A stretch of 58,779 nucleotides of DNA, taken from assembly GCA_022792415.1 (NCBI GenBank), contig JAAWAY010000139.1, forward strand, positions 1-58,779, given 5' to 3'. Below the pieces are notes generated by a model. The model made no database searches. It saw nothing but the letters and a program-made list of their open reading frames with translations, and had not been told where the DNA came from. The stretch's first letter is position 1; every line of letters begins with the position of its first letter. The stretch is from Eggerthellaceae bacterium (GTDB lineage Bacteria; Actinomycetota; Coriobacteriia; Coriobacteriales; Eggerthellaceae). Position numbers and translations under genes: made by a program. Below, piece by piece: positions 1 to 7,594 of this stretch.

Positions 1-942
1 CATCTCGCGGCCGACGCCGCAGATGGGGCACGTGAAGTCCTCGGGCAGGCCGTCGGGATAGCCCTCCACGATGTGGCCGCACACCGTGCACTGCCAGCCC
101 CAAAGCGCCGCCTCGGCCGCGGCAGACTCCTCCGCCCAGGCCTCCTCGGCAACGACCTCCTCCATGCCGGGCGCGAACACGCCCATGTCGACGGCCAGCT
201 GCTCGGCGGGAGCATCGGCCATCTCCTGGGCCTGGGCCTCGGCGAGGTCGGTGGCCAGGGCAGACTCATCGTCCTGCAACTTGCCCAGCAGATCCTCGCG
301 CTCGTGGACGGCTGACTCGTAGGGAGCGGCCCCCGCGGCCGCGAGCACCGGGCCGCGCACGCCGCCCTCATCGGCGGCGATGGCAGATCCGTCCCCGTCG
401 CCGACGGCCGGACTGGGCACGGCGGCCGCCGGCGCATCGGGCACGTAGGCCGAGGCCTTGGGCGGCGTCTTGCCGCGCAGCACCGTGTGGTAGTAGTCGT
501 AGGTCATGGGCGCCGCGTCCGAGAGGCGCTGCGCGTCCTCGACGTCGCCGACGAACAGGATGTGGGTGCCCACGTCGAGCGTCTGGCCCACCTTCACCGA
601 GAACCACGCCACGCCGCAGTCGGTGACATAGGGGACGCCCTCCCCGTCGCAGCCGTGGTCGCAGGCGGCGAACTTGTCGAACTCGGTGCTCGTGCGGAAC
701 CCGAACGCGCCGATGAGGTCCATCGTGGCGTCCTGGCCCAGCACCGTGCAGCAGAACCGCCCCGTCTCCAGGATGGCCGCCGTGGTGGCGTTGTCCTTGT
801 TGAGGGCCACCGACACCCGGAAGGGACTGGACGTGACCTGCTGGAACGTGTTGGCGACGCAGCCGACCTTGCGGTCGCCCTGGCGGGAGGTGATGAGGTA
901 GAGCCCGTAGCTCAGGGTGTGGAACACCGAGGTATCGATCAT
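1..942 (-). CDS. Flavin reductase-like protein with C-terminal rubredoxin-like domain (partial, runs off the window)
   Basis: This leftward frame opens at ATG 942 behind an AGGAAGGG ribosome site and stays open to base 1, so the C-terminus lies outside the window. Residues about 1-165 read as an FMN-binding flavin-reductase/flavoredoxin domain (MIDTSVFHTLSYGLYLITS, then VACVANTF-like and TAAILETGRF segments). A long Ala/Glu/Asp-rich linker of about 110 residues follows. The visible end is a rubredoxin-like metal site with paired Cys motifs (CTVCG and CPICG). Proteins of this build carry electrons to oxygen- or peroxide-reducing partners in anaerobes (known for the family). The specific partner is not visible here. 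The acidic linker is unusually long. It is transcribed away from the Hpt gene on its right. Confidence 0.8.
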   Translation of the reverse strand, partial: MIDTSVFHTLSYGLYLITSRQGDRKVGCVANTFQQVTSSPFRVSVALNKDNATTAAILETGRFCCTVLGQDATMDLIGAFGFRTSTEFDKFAACDHGCDGEGVPYVTDCGVAWFSVKVGQTLDVGTHILFVGDVEDAQRLSDAAPMTYDYYHTVLRGKTPPKASAYVPDAPAAAVPSPAVGDGDGSAIAADEGGVRGPVLAAAGAAPYESAVHEREDLLGKLQDDESALATDLAEAQAQEMADAPAEQLAVDMGVFAPGMEEVVAEEAWAEESAAAEAALWGWQCTVCGHIVEGYPDGLPEDFTCPICGVGREM

Positions 943-1365
943 GGTCTTGCCCTTCCTGTGACAGATGAGAAGCGGGCCGCCGCGCGCGGGACCGTGGCGA
1001 GGCTGTGTCCTGGTCGCGCCCGCACGTCGCCCGATGGAACGAAGCGTACCCCAACCCGATGCCCGGCGCCATGCGCGGGGCCGCCCCGTCACCCGATCGT
1101 TGTCCGCTCCGGACGCACGATGCCCGCGAGCCGTCATCCGGCCGTTGTCGCATCGTCAGCGGACCCGCCGGCCAGAGGCTGACAGCATAGGGCAATGCGT
1201 CAGTAAGGTAACGGCTCCCCATCAAGGGGAAGAGGATGGGAGCGCTCTTATTAAACTATGATCCAAGTTCTGCTTTGCCTATGTGCATGCGCGCAGGTGG
1301 CAACGCACAAGGCGCCCTTCACGAGGTTCAATCGCTGCAGGGCACCGTCACGGGAAAGGATTGTG
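943..1365. other. Intergenic region between divergent genes
   Basis: This 423-base stretch separates the leftward flavin reductase and the rightward Hpt gene, so it should hold two promoters. An AT-rich patch near 1245-1262 (TATTAAACTATGAT) is the best candidate for a rightward -10 region, but no good -35 is seen. A frame continues upstream of the Hpt ATG to 1258, but that earlier ATG has no ribosome site. I see no RNA gene or repeat here. Confidence 0.4.
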
Positions 1366-1737
1366 ATGACGACTGCGACGATGGCTGAGAAGCTGGCCCC
1401 CTACGGGATCGATTACGTTGACGCGATGGAGCGCTTCGAGGGCAACGCGGCCCTCTACGAGCGGCTCGCGCTGAAGTACCTCAACGACGACCACTTCGCG
1501 GGCCTGGTGGCCGCGCTGGACGTGAAGGACTTCGACGACGCCTACAGCCAGGCCCACAGCCTGAAGGGCGTGGCGGGCAACCTCTCCCTGCGCAACCTGT
1601 ACGAGGTGGCCACGCTGGAGTCGGACGCCCTGCACCAGGGCGAGTACGAGGCGGCCGAGAAGTACCTCCCCCAGGTGGAGGCGGCCCACAAGAAGGCCAT
1701 CGAGGGCCTGGAGGCCCTGCAGGCCGGCACGCTGTAG
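1366..1737 (+). CDS. Stand-alone histidine phosphotransfer (Hpt) protein
   Basis: A 123-residue, mostly helical protein. The segment HSLKGVAGNL, around residue 63, is the classic Hpt motif with the phospho-accepting His. Hpt proteins pass phosphate between response-regulator receiver domains or from hybrid kinases. The start at ATG 1366 is chosen because GGGAAAGGA lies just upstream. An ATG at 1258 in the same frame would add a Cys-rich, non-conserved extension and has no ribosome site. No kinase or response regulator is adjacent, so its partner is unknown. A strong terminator follows at once, making it a monocistronic orphan. Confidence 0.82.
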   Translation: MTTATMAEKLAPYGIDYVDAMERFEGNAALYERLALKYLNDDHFAGLVAALDVKDFDDAYSQAHSLKGVAGNLSLRNLYEVATLESDALHQGEYEAAEKYLPQVEAAHKKAIEGLEALQAGTL

Positions 1738-1759
1738 CAGCCGGCGACATACCACGATA

Positions 1760-1793
1760 AAAGAGGGAGGAGGCGAAAGCCTCCTCCCTCTTT
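1760..1793 (+). terminator. Rho-independent terminator after the Hpt gene
   Basis: A perfect 15-bp stem (AAAGAGGGAGGAGGC with its complement) closed by a GAAA tetraloop, ending in TTT and a T-rich tail, 22 bases past the Hpt stop. Confidence 0.85.
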
Positions 1794-1809
1794 ACCTTTG
1801 TGCGACAGG

Positions 1810-1834
1810 GCGTGACAGGGGACCCCTGTCACGC
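1810..1834. repeat. 25-nt perfect palindrome
   Basis: GCGTGACAGGGG and its exact complement CCCCTGTCACGC are separated by a single A. There is no T-run on either side, so it does not look like a standard terminator. It sits between the Hpt terminator and the next stem, in the convergent gap between Hpt and the EutH-like gene. Confidence 0.7.
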
Positions 1835-1840
1835 CGCACG

Positions 1841-1884
1841 TGTCCGGATCGCGCTGCCTGTCGTCAGAGGGCGCGATCCGGACA
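1841..1884 (-). repeat. 14-bp inverted repeat downstream of the EutH-like gene
   Basis: TGTCCGGATCGCGC (1841-1854) pairs perfectly with GCGCGATCCGGACA (1871-1884) across a 16-base loop. It lies 13 bases past the EutH-like stop and may end that operon, but no U-run follows on the minus strand. It could instead be a mobile palindromic unit paired with the 25-nt palindrome beside it. Confidence 0.6.
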
Positions 1885-1897
1885 ATCCGCCTATGGC

Positions 1898-3160
1898 CTA
1901 CACGTCCGTGAAGTAGTCGACGGCCACCTCGCCCTGGTTGCCCTCCAGGCCGAGGGCCTCCTCTCGCTCGTCCTCCAGCTCCAGCTGCTCGGCCTTCTTG
2001 ACCGCCAGCAGGAACGCGAAGGCGATGGCACACACGCCCGCCACCAGCTTGCCCACCAGCACCGGCACGATGAGCGAGGGCTGGAAGTTGGCCGTGAACG
2101 ACAGGTGGTCGCCGAACAGGAACGCGCAGCACACCGCGAAGGCCATGACGATGACCTTGTCCTTGGCCTTGAGATCCTTGATCATGGCCAGGGCGGCCAG
2201 CACGTTGGCCGAGGCGGCCAGCAGGCCGGTGGTGGCGTCGGAGCTCAGGTGGAACACGCCGCCGATGGCCGCGAGGGGCTTGGCCAGGTAGCGCTTGATG
2301 AGGTACACCATGGGGAACGCGCCGCACAGCATCATGCCGATGGCGCCCGACACCTCGAGTGCCCGGAAGATGTCCTCCTCGTCGGCGATGATGGGGTCGA
2401 AGCCAAAGCCGCCCAGGGTGGTGGTGAAGATGCCGGTGAAGTACTCGATGACCACCAGCACGAACACGATCTTGAGCGCGCTCTCCATCACGCGGCCGAA
2501 CACGATGAAGCCCTTGATCATGGCATCGGGCTTGAACTTGAGGCCCGCGGCCAGCAGCACGCAGATGATGATGAGCGGGATGAGATTGAGCCCGATGGTG
2601 CCGAACTCGAGGGCGAGCATGTAGGTGGCCTCGGCGTTCGTGGACACCGTCTCGCGGATGACCGGATGGGCCAGCGCGACGATGACGCTGGCCACCAGCA
2701 CGCCGATGGGGATGGCGAGCAGGCCGCTCATCACGCCGAGGGCCAGGTACTTGCGGTCGCGCTTCTCGAGCATCTTGAGCGCGACGGGGATGGTGAACAC
2801 GATGGTGGCGCCGGCCATGTAGCCCGTCATCATGGCCATGATCCAGCTCTCACGCGTCTGGGCGAGGGCGTCGGCCAGCTGGTAGCCGCCCATGTCCACG
2901 GCGATGAACGTGGTGGCCGCCATGGCCGGGTCGGCGCCGAGCAGCCCGTAGGCCGGCCCGAACACCGTGCTGACGAACGCCGTCAGGTACGGTGCGGCCG
3001 CCATGATGCCCGCCACGGGCAGGAAGATGGGGCCGATGGAGTCGATGCCCGCGACGAACTGCTGGCCCAGCTCGCTCTCGGGTCTGACGACCGAGGCGAT
3101 GCAGCCCACCAGGGCGCATGCCATGATGATGTAGACGACGATGGTTCCTATGAGTTCCAT
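1898..3160 (-). CDS. eutH: EutH-family ethanolamine permease
   Basis: A 420-residue polytopic membrane protein with about ten hydrophobic spans. Its length and sequence match the EutH ethanolamine transporter family (for example FLPVAGIMAAAPYL near residue 46 and FIAVDMGGYQLADAL near residue 86). EutH normally sits in ethanolamine-use operons, but no ammonia-lyase or microcompartment genes are present. Here it follows the HTH-LicC-LicA fusion by 27 bases, with a GGAGAAGG ribosome site, and is clearly co-transcribed with it. I infer that it imports ethanolamine, or possibly choline, for activation and attachment to surface glycans. This is the role LicB plays in lic operons. The C-terminal 30 residues are acidic and cytosolic-looking. 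Confidence 0.85.
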   Translation of the reverse strand: MELIGTIVVYIIMACALVGCIASVVRPESELGQQFVAGIDSIGPIFLPVAGIMAAAPYLTAFVSTVFGPAYGLLGADPAMAATTFIAVDMGGYQLADALAQTRESWIMAMMTGYMAGATIVFTIPVALKMLEKRDRKYLALGVMSGLLAIPIGVLVASVIVALAHPVIRETVSTNAEATYMLALEFGTIGLNLIPLIIICVLLAAGLKFKPDAMIKGFIVFGRVMESALKIVFVLVVIEYFTGIFTTTLGGFGFDPIIADEEDIFRALEVSGAIGMMLCGAFPMVYLIKRYLAKPLAAIGGVFHLSSDATTGLLAASANVLAALAMIKDLKAKDKVIVMAFAVCCAFLFGDHLSFTANFQPSLIVPVLVGKLVAGVCAIAFAFLLAVKKAEQLELEDEREEALGLEGNQGEVAVDYFTDV

Positions 3161-3187
3161 TCCTTCTCCTTCTGATGGTGCGAAGTG

Positions 3188-4966
3188 CTAGCCGAGGGCC
3201 GCCTCGCGGTACAGGTCGACGGCCACGCGGCCGAACTTCTTGGCGGCTCGGTACCACAGGTAGAGCCACTCCCCCACCGGCTCGCCCGACGCATCCTTGT
3301 AGAGCGCCCAGACGAACCAGTAATAGGCGGAAATGCCTACGTAGGCCAGGCAGTGCCGCGCCTCGGCCGGCGTGGGCTCGCGGCCGAAGTAGAACGCGAA
3401 GGCGCGCAGCGCGTCATCGACGTCGTAGTCGGAGCAGCACACGAACGTGCCCAGGTCGCTAGCGTAGTCGGACATGGCCGAGTACTCCCAGTCGATGAGG
3501 TGCATCTCATCGCCGCGCACGAGGAAGTTGGGCTCGTAGAAGTCGTTGTGGCACAGGCACGGCTCCACCCCGTCGGCCATGACGTCGTCGTAGAGCTCCG
3601 CGGCCATCTGCCCAAGCTCGTTGAAGTCCTCGAAGGGCTGGGGACCGAGCATGTCCACGATCTCCACGGCCTTCTGGTACACGTCGAAGTCCCAGGGGGA
3701 GCGCTCGCCGCTCTGGTGCAGCGTGCGTGCGATCTCCATGCTCCGGCGCAGATGGTCGTCGTTGTGGTAGTCGAACGGCTCGCAGTCCGTGATGAATGCC
3801 GAGAGCTTCCAGCCCTCCGCCGCGTCCTCGTAGATGAAGGTGTCGTCGATGCCCAGGCGCCGCGCCACATCCTGCGAGAACGTCTCGGCCTCGCGGTTGA
3901 TGATCTCGTCGGTGCCGGCCCCGGGGTGGCGGTAGACGTACGTCTTGCCGTCCACGTCGAAGCGGAACGAGAGGTTTGTGAGGCCCTGCTTGATGGGGAT
4001 GATGGATCGGATGTCGCCCTTCGCGCACCCCAGCACCTGGCAGATGTTGTCCATGATGGACGAGTTGACGTTATCGATGAAGTCGGGGTCGAACTCCCTC
4101 AGCTCATCGAGCGAATCGAACTCCCAGATGATGTCCTTGTCGTAGGGACGCAGCACCAGGGGCGGCAGCTCCTTGATGTGCTCCGCGTAGATGTCCTCCC
4201 ACAGCTTCGGAGCTGTGTCGGACTCATCGTAGATGCGATCGAGCAGCGCGGTGAACGCCTCGGAGAACCGGCGGTCCCAGTACACGTGGCCGAGCATGGT
4301 CCATGCGTCGCGACCGCCCTCCGGGTGCACCTCTACGATGCGCTTATCCCACCCCTTGGCGATCATGCAGTACTCGTCAGTCTCGCCCTCCTCGTAGACG
4401 GAGGCGTAGTAGCCGGCAAACTCGAAGGGACGGAAGGGGTTCTTGGTGAAGTAATCGTCGGAGGAGCAGATGTAGGTGTTCCCCAAGAGGTCACGCACCT
4501 TGTGGAGCGTGGAGTTGTTGTTGCGCGACGCGTACTCCTCGTTCACGACGATACGAACGCCGAACTTGTCCTCCAGATAGAAGAACTCCTCCTTCTTGTA
4601 CCCCACCACCACGGTGATATCGCGGATGCCGGCCTCCTGCAGCTGCCGTATCTGGCGCTCGATGAGCACCTCGTCCCGAACGCGCAACACGCCCTTGGGA
4701 CGCTCGTAGGAGATAGGCGCGAAGCGAGACGAAAGTCCGGCCGCCATGATGATGGCGTTATCCACGCGATAAGGCTCAAGTGCGGCGCGACCCGCCTCGG
4801 TAATGAACAGATCCTCAACATAGCCACGGTCACGAAGGGTGGTGAGCGCCTTATTGGCCGCACCCAGCGAAATGCCGAGCTCCTGGGCAATAAAGCGCTG
4901 CGTGGGCTTCTCATTCTCATGAGAATTCGCCAGCAGGACAAGGATGTCGAACTCAGACTGGTTCAT
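3188..4966 (-). CDS. Winged-helix / LicC nucleotidyltransferase / LicA choline-ethanolamine kinase fusion
   Basis: A 592-residue three-domain protein. Residues about 1-65 form a winged-helix DNA-binding domain (TQRFIAQELGISLGAANKAL). Residues about 70-300 are a LicC-type sugar-nucleotidyltransferase fold (AIIMAAGLSSRF; SSDDYF as the metal site). Residues about 310-590 are a choline/ethanolamine kinase (LTNLSFRF, Brenner-type LCHNDFYEPNFLV, then LIDWEYS). In lic operons LicA phosphorylates choline and LicC makes CDP-choline, so the fusion should turn imported amino-alcohol into its CDP form. The head group may be ethanolamine, because the next gene is EutH-like. Start ATG 4966 has GGAG six bases upstream. 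The upstream inverted repeat suggests self-regulation by the HTH domain. Confidence 0.88.
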   Translation of the reverse strand: MNQSEFDILVLLANSHENEKPTQRFIAQELGISLGAANKALTTLRDRGYVEDLFITEAGRAALEPYRVDNAIIMAAGLSSRFAPISYERPKGVLRVRDEVLIERQIRQLQEAGIRDITVVVGYKKEEFFYLEDKFGVRIVVNEEYASRNNNSTLHKVRDLLGNTYICSSDDYFTKNPFRPFEFAGYYASVYEEGETDEYCMIAKGWDKRIVEVHPEGGRDAWTMLGHVYWDRRFSEAFTALLDRIYDESDTAPKLWEDIYAEHIKELPPLVLRPYDKDIIWEFDSLDELREFDPDFIDNVNSSIMDNICQVLGCAKGDIRSIIPIKQGLTNLSFRFDVDGKTYVYRHPGAGTDEIINREAETFSQDVARRLGIDDTFIYEDAAEGWKLSAFITDCEPFDYHNDDHLRRSMEIARTLHQSGERSPWDFDVYQKAVEIVDMLGPQPFEDFNELGQMAAELYDDVMADGVEPCLCHNDFYEPNFLVRGDEMHLIDWEYSAMSDYASDLGTFVCCSDYDVDDALRAFAFYFGREPTPAEARHCLAYVGISAYYWFVWALYKDASGEPVGEWLYLWYRAAKKFGRVAVDLYREAALG

Positions 4967-4994
4967 GTCTCCATTCTTTTCTCTCGATATCTCT

Positions 4995-5039
4995 CATATG
5001 TTCATTTAATCGAAGTAAAGATAAGGTAATGAACATATG
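4995..5039. promoter_or_regulatory. Operator-like inverted repeat upstream of the HTH-LicC-LicA / EutH operon
   Basis: CATATGTTCATT (4995-5006) and its exact complement AATGAACATATG (5028-5039) are 21 bases apart. On the minus strand, TTCATT (5033-5028) and TTAAAT (5009-5004), 18 bases apart, could be the -35 and -10, putting both inside the operator arms about 30 bases before the start codon. The same TGTTCAT...ATGAACA pair with nearly the same spacing stands before the second HTH-nucleotidyltransferase operon near 9453. Confidence 0.7.
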
Positions 5040-5087
5040 GGATATTGTCTACCCTCTTACCTGTATTTTTCCGACAGATGGCGGACG

Positions 5088-5987
5088 TTAGAGGCGATAC
5101 GCCGCATCAAGACCCTGCAGCTCGGCGAACGTGTCGATCTCAACCAGATCCTCGCGTCGGCACTCGCGAATGGCGACGCGATAGCGATCCTTGCAGTAGC
5201 GCAGGGCGACCTCATCCCAGTAGCGCTCCTTGCCGCCAGGCATCTCCATCACGCGCGGAATGTCCTCGGCGAGCCTGCGCCCGTCTTCCTCCGTCCAGAA
5301 GGAGATGCCGCACATCTGATAGCAGTCGATTCCGCCAACCGCCATGGAGTCGATGACCCCGCGCCTGGCGGTAAAGCACCAGTCATCAGTGCGCTCGACG
5401 GGAAAGGCAACGTAGTTCGACTCATACTGGTACCTCGTGATCAACTCGGGGTTCTTGAGCAGAATGTCAGACTCCAGCACGTAGGCGCTCCCGAGGAGAT
5501 CGCGCGCCGCAAAGGCCGACGAGATGTTGTTCGCCTCATTGAACGCCTCGTTCTCGATGAACCGCACGTTCGGATACCGATAGAGCAGCTGATCGAACTG
5601 CTCCCCCAGGTAACCGCGCACGATGTAGATCTCGTCTATCCCCGCCGCGCCCAGCGCATCGAGGAGCGAGTCTATGATCCGCCGTCCATGAACGCGCACG
5701 AGCGGCTTGGGCGTGTTGAGCGTAACGGGCACGAGGCGCTCCCCGAAGCCCGCGGCGATGAGGACGGCTCGCCTCACGCGATAGGGCTCAAGGGCGGCCA
5801 GCCCCTCATCCGTAATCGCCATCGAGTCCAAGAGGCCTCGTGCCGTGAGGTCGGAAACGAGCTTGTTGACCGATCCGACGGAAAAGCCTGATTCGGCTGC
5901 CAGGTCGCGCTGGGTGGCTCGGCCCTCAGGACGCGACTCGATCAGCTGAAGCAGCTTGAATTCCTTGGCAGTGAGCGTTCGTTCCAC
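5088..5987 (-). CDS. Winged-helix / nucleotidyltransferase fusion (LicC/PntC-like)
   Basis: A 299-residue protein. Residues about 1-75 form a winged helix very close to that of the fusion at 3188-4966: both share TQR, the S-x-G-x-x-NK recognition-helix pattern, and an AALEPYRV junction. Residues about 76-299 form a nucleotidyltransferase fold (AVLIAAGFGERL, PKPLVRVHG, ESDILLKN). No kinase domain is present, so its substrate should arrive already bearing a phosphate or phosphonate. GTG 5987 is chosen because AAAGGAAG lies just upstream; the longer frame runs into the permease gene. It is the last gene of the ABC importer operon, 11 bases after the permease. By recalled analogy with PntC-type enzymes it may make CMP-2-aminoethylphosphonate. 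CDP-choline or a related product is the alternative. Confidence 0.8.
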   Translation of the reverse strand: MERTLTAKEFKLLQLIESRPEGRATQRDLAAESGFSVGSVNKLVSDLTARGLLDSMAITDEGLAALEPYRVRRAVLIAAGFGERLVPVTLNTPKPLVRVHGRRIIDSLLDALGAAGIDEIYIVRGYLGEQFDQLLYRYPNVRFIENEAFNEANNISSAFAARDLLGSAYVLESDILLKNPELITRYQYESNYVAFPVERTDDWCFTARRGVIDSMAVGGIDCYQMCGISFWTEEDGRRLAEDIPRVMEMPGGKERYWDEVALRYCKDRYRVAIRECRREDLVEIDTFAELQGLDAAYRL

Positions 5988-5998
5988 GTTGCTTCCTT

Positions 5999-7585
5999 TC
6001 AAGCGGGTATCCCGCGCGTCAGCAGGCGCCTCGCGCCCGCGAAGACCACCTTGAACACGATGTTGGTCACGAGGATGAGGAGGGAGACGAGCGCAGCGCA
6101 CTCGGTGAGACGCTGGGCGTCGAAGTCGGTGATGAGCAGGGCGAGCGGCATGTCGATCGTCGTAGCGAGAAACGCTACGGCAGAGATGGTGACCATGCAG
6201 TTCACGAAGAAGAACGAGAACATCTCGAGAATCGTGCCCGATGTCTGGGGGATGATGACGTCGCGGAGCACACGCCAACGACCCGCCCCCATCGTGGCGC
6301 CAACAGCCTCGAGGTTCTCGTTCAACTTGCCGAGGGCGTTATATGCAAGAAGATAGGGAGAGGCGAAGAAGTGAATGATGTTGACGAGGATGAGAATCCC
6401 GATGGTGCCGTAGAGGGGCGTTCCCTTGAAGGAGAACACATAGGCGAGGCCGAGGACGATGCCGGGCACGGCGAGGGTTATTATGCACGCCAGGTGAAGG
6501 AGTCGCGCCGTTCGTCCCCCCACGCGGGCCGTCACGTACCCGGCCAGGTAGGCAAGGGTCGTCCCCACCAGGGCGACGGCAAGCGCGATGACGAGGGAGT
6601 TGACCCAATAGGCTCCCACGTTGAGGTTGAGGCACCGATCGATGTTCCCCAACGTGAACGAGAGGTCGATCGGGTACTTCACCACGAAGGCCACCAGTGC
6701 GAAGACGCAGATGGGCAAGAGGATGGCCAGCGACACCAGGCCGACAACGACGTAGCCGGCCGCGTCGCGGCGGACGTTCGCCCGGATGACGCGCTCCCTG
6801 CGCACGAAGCCGAGCCGTCCCCGCTCCTGGCTGAGCACATCAACGAGAAAGGCCACCACGGCCGGGATCAGCAAGATGAACCCGATAGAGGCACCGGCGT
6901 TGAAGTTGAGGAGGCCGATCACCTCCTGGTACATGAGCACCGGAAGCGTGATGGTCTTGCCGCCCACCATCAGGGGCACGCCGTAGTCTGTCACCACCAG
7001 GGTGAAGGTGGCGAATGCCGCGGAGATGAGCGGCTTGCGCAGGTAAGGAAGCGTGATGCCCGTGAACTGCCGGAGCCGAGGGATGCCCAGCACGTCAGCC
7101 GCCTCGTAGGGAGAAGAATCCTCGTTCTTCAGGACGTCATAGACGAGGAGGAAGGCCGAGGGAAACGCATAGAGCACCGCGCCCATGACAATGCCCCAGA
7201 ACCCGTAGATCGAGGTGCTGAGGCCCAGCAGGTTGGTGAGGATGCCGTTTGAGCCCAAGAGGAAGATGAGCCCCATGCCAAGACCCAACGAGGGGATGAG
7301 CATGGGCAAGGTCATCAAGGCGGCGAAGAGCTTCTTGCCCCGGATGTTCGTGCGGCAGAACACCCACGAGACCGCAAGGGCGATGGCCAGCGAGAGGAGC
7401 ATGGAGATGCAGGCGATGGCCGCGGAGTTCAGGCAGGCCGGGATGAACTGGGGCGAGCGAAAGACCTCCCATGCCTCAGGGTTCGCCAGGTTGGCCAGCA
7501 GCCCGAGCAAGGGAAGCACGGCCGCCACCAGGAAGAACAGGACGAGGGCGAGGCGTGTCAGGTTGATCCCCTTGGTTGCACCCAT
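5999..7585 (-). CDS. ABC importer permease, two fused membrane units (FbpB/PhnV-like)
   Basis: A 528-residue membrane protein of about twelve spans. It is made of two tandem binding-protein-dependent permease units, each with an EAA-type cytoplasmic loop (EAADVLGIPRLRQFTGITLP near residue 160 and EAVGATMGAGRWRVLRDVII near residue 425). Such fused permeases are typical of iron(III), putrescine and 2-aminoethylphosphonate importers. It is nine bases downstream of the ATPase gene in the same operon. The substrate cannot be read from the permease. The terminal nucleotidyltransferase gene argues for an organic phosphate or phosphonate rather than iron. Confidence 0.85.
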   Translation of the reverse strand: MGATKGINLTRLALVLFFLVAAVLPLLGLLANLANPEAWEVFRSPQFIPACLNSAAIACISMLLSLAIALAVSWVFCRTNIRGKKLFAALMTLPMLIPSLGLGMGLIFLLGSNGILTNLLGLSTSIYGFWGIVMGAVLYAFPSAFLLVYDVLKNEDSSPYEAADVLGIPRLRQFTGITLPYLRKPLISAAFATFTLVVTDYGVPLMVGGKTITLPVLMYQEVIGLLNFNAGASIGFILLIPAVVAFLVDVLSQERGRLGFVRRERVIRANVRRDAAGYVVVGLVSLAILLPICVFALVAFVVKYPIDLSFTLGNIDRCLNLNVGAYWVNSLVIALAVALVGTTLAYLAGYVTARVGGRTARLLHLACIITLAVPGIVLGLAYVFSFKGTPLYGTIGILILVNIIHFFASPYLLAYNALGKLNENLEAVGATMGAGRWRVLRDVIIPQTSGTILEMFSFFFVNCMVTISAVAFLATTIDMPLALLITDFDAQRLTECAALVSLLILVTNIVFKVVFAGARRLLTRGIPA

Positions 7586-7594
7586 GGCAGCCGC

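Noticed and set aside
1898-4966. Ethanolamine utilisation (eut) operon
   Set aside because: Only EutH is present. The companion gene is a LicC/LicA-type enzyme, not EutBC, EutG or shell proteins.
3185-5029. Plus-strand frame opposite the HTH-LicC-LicA gene
   Set aside because: The minus strand encodes three recognisable domains with conserved motifs. The plus frame has no family likeness and no ribosome site.
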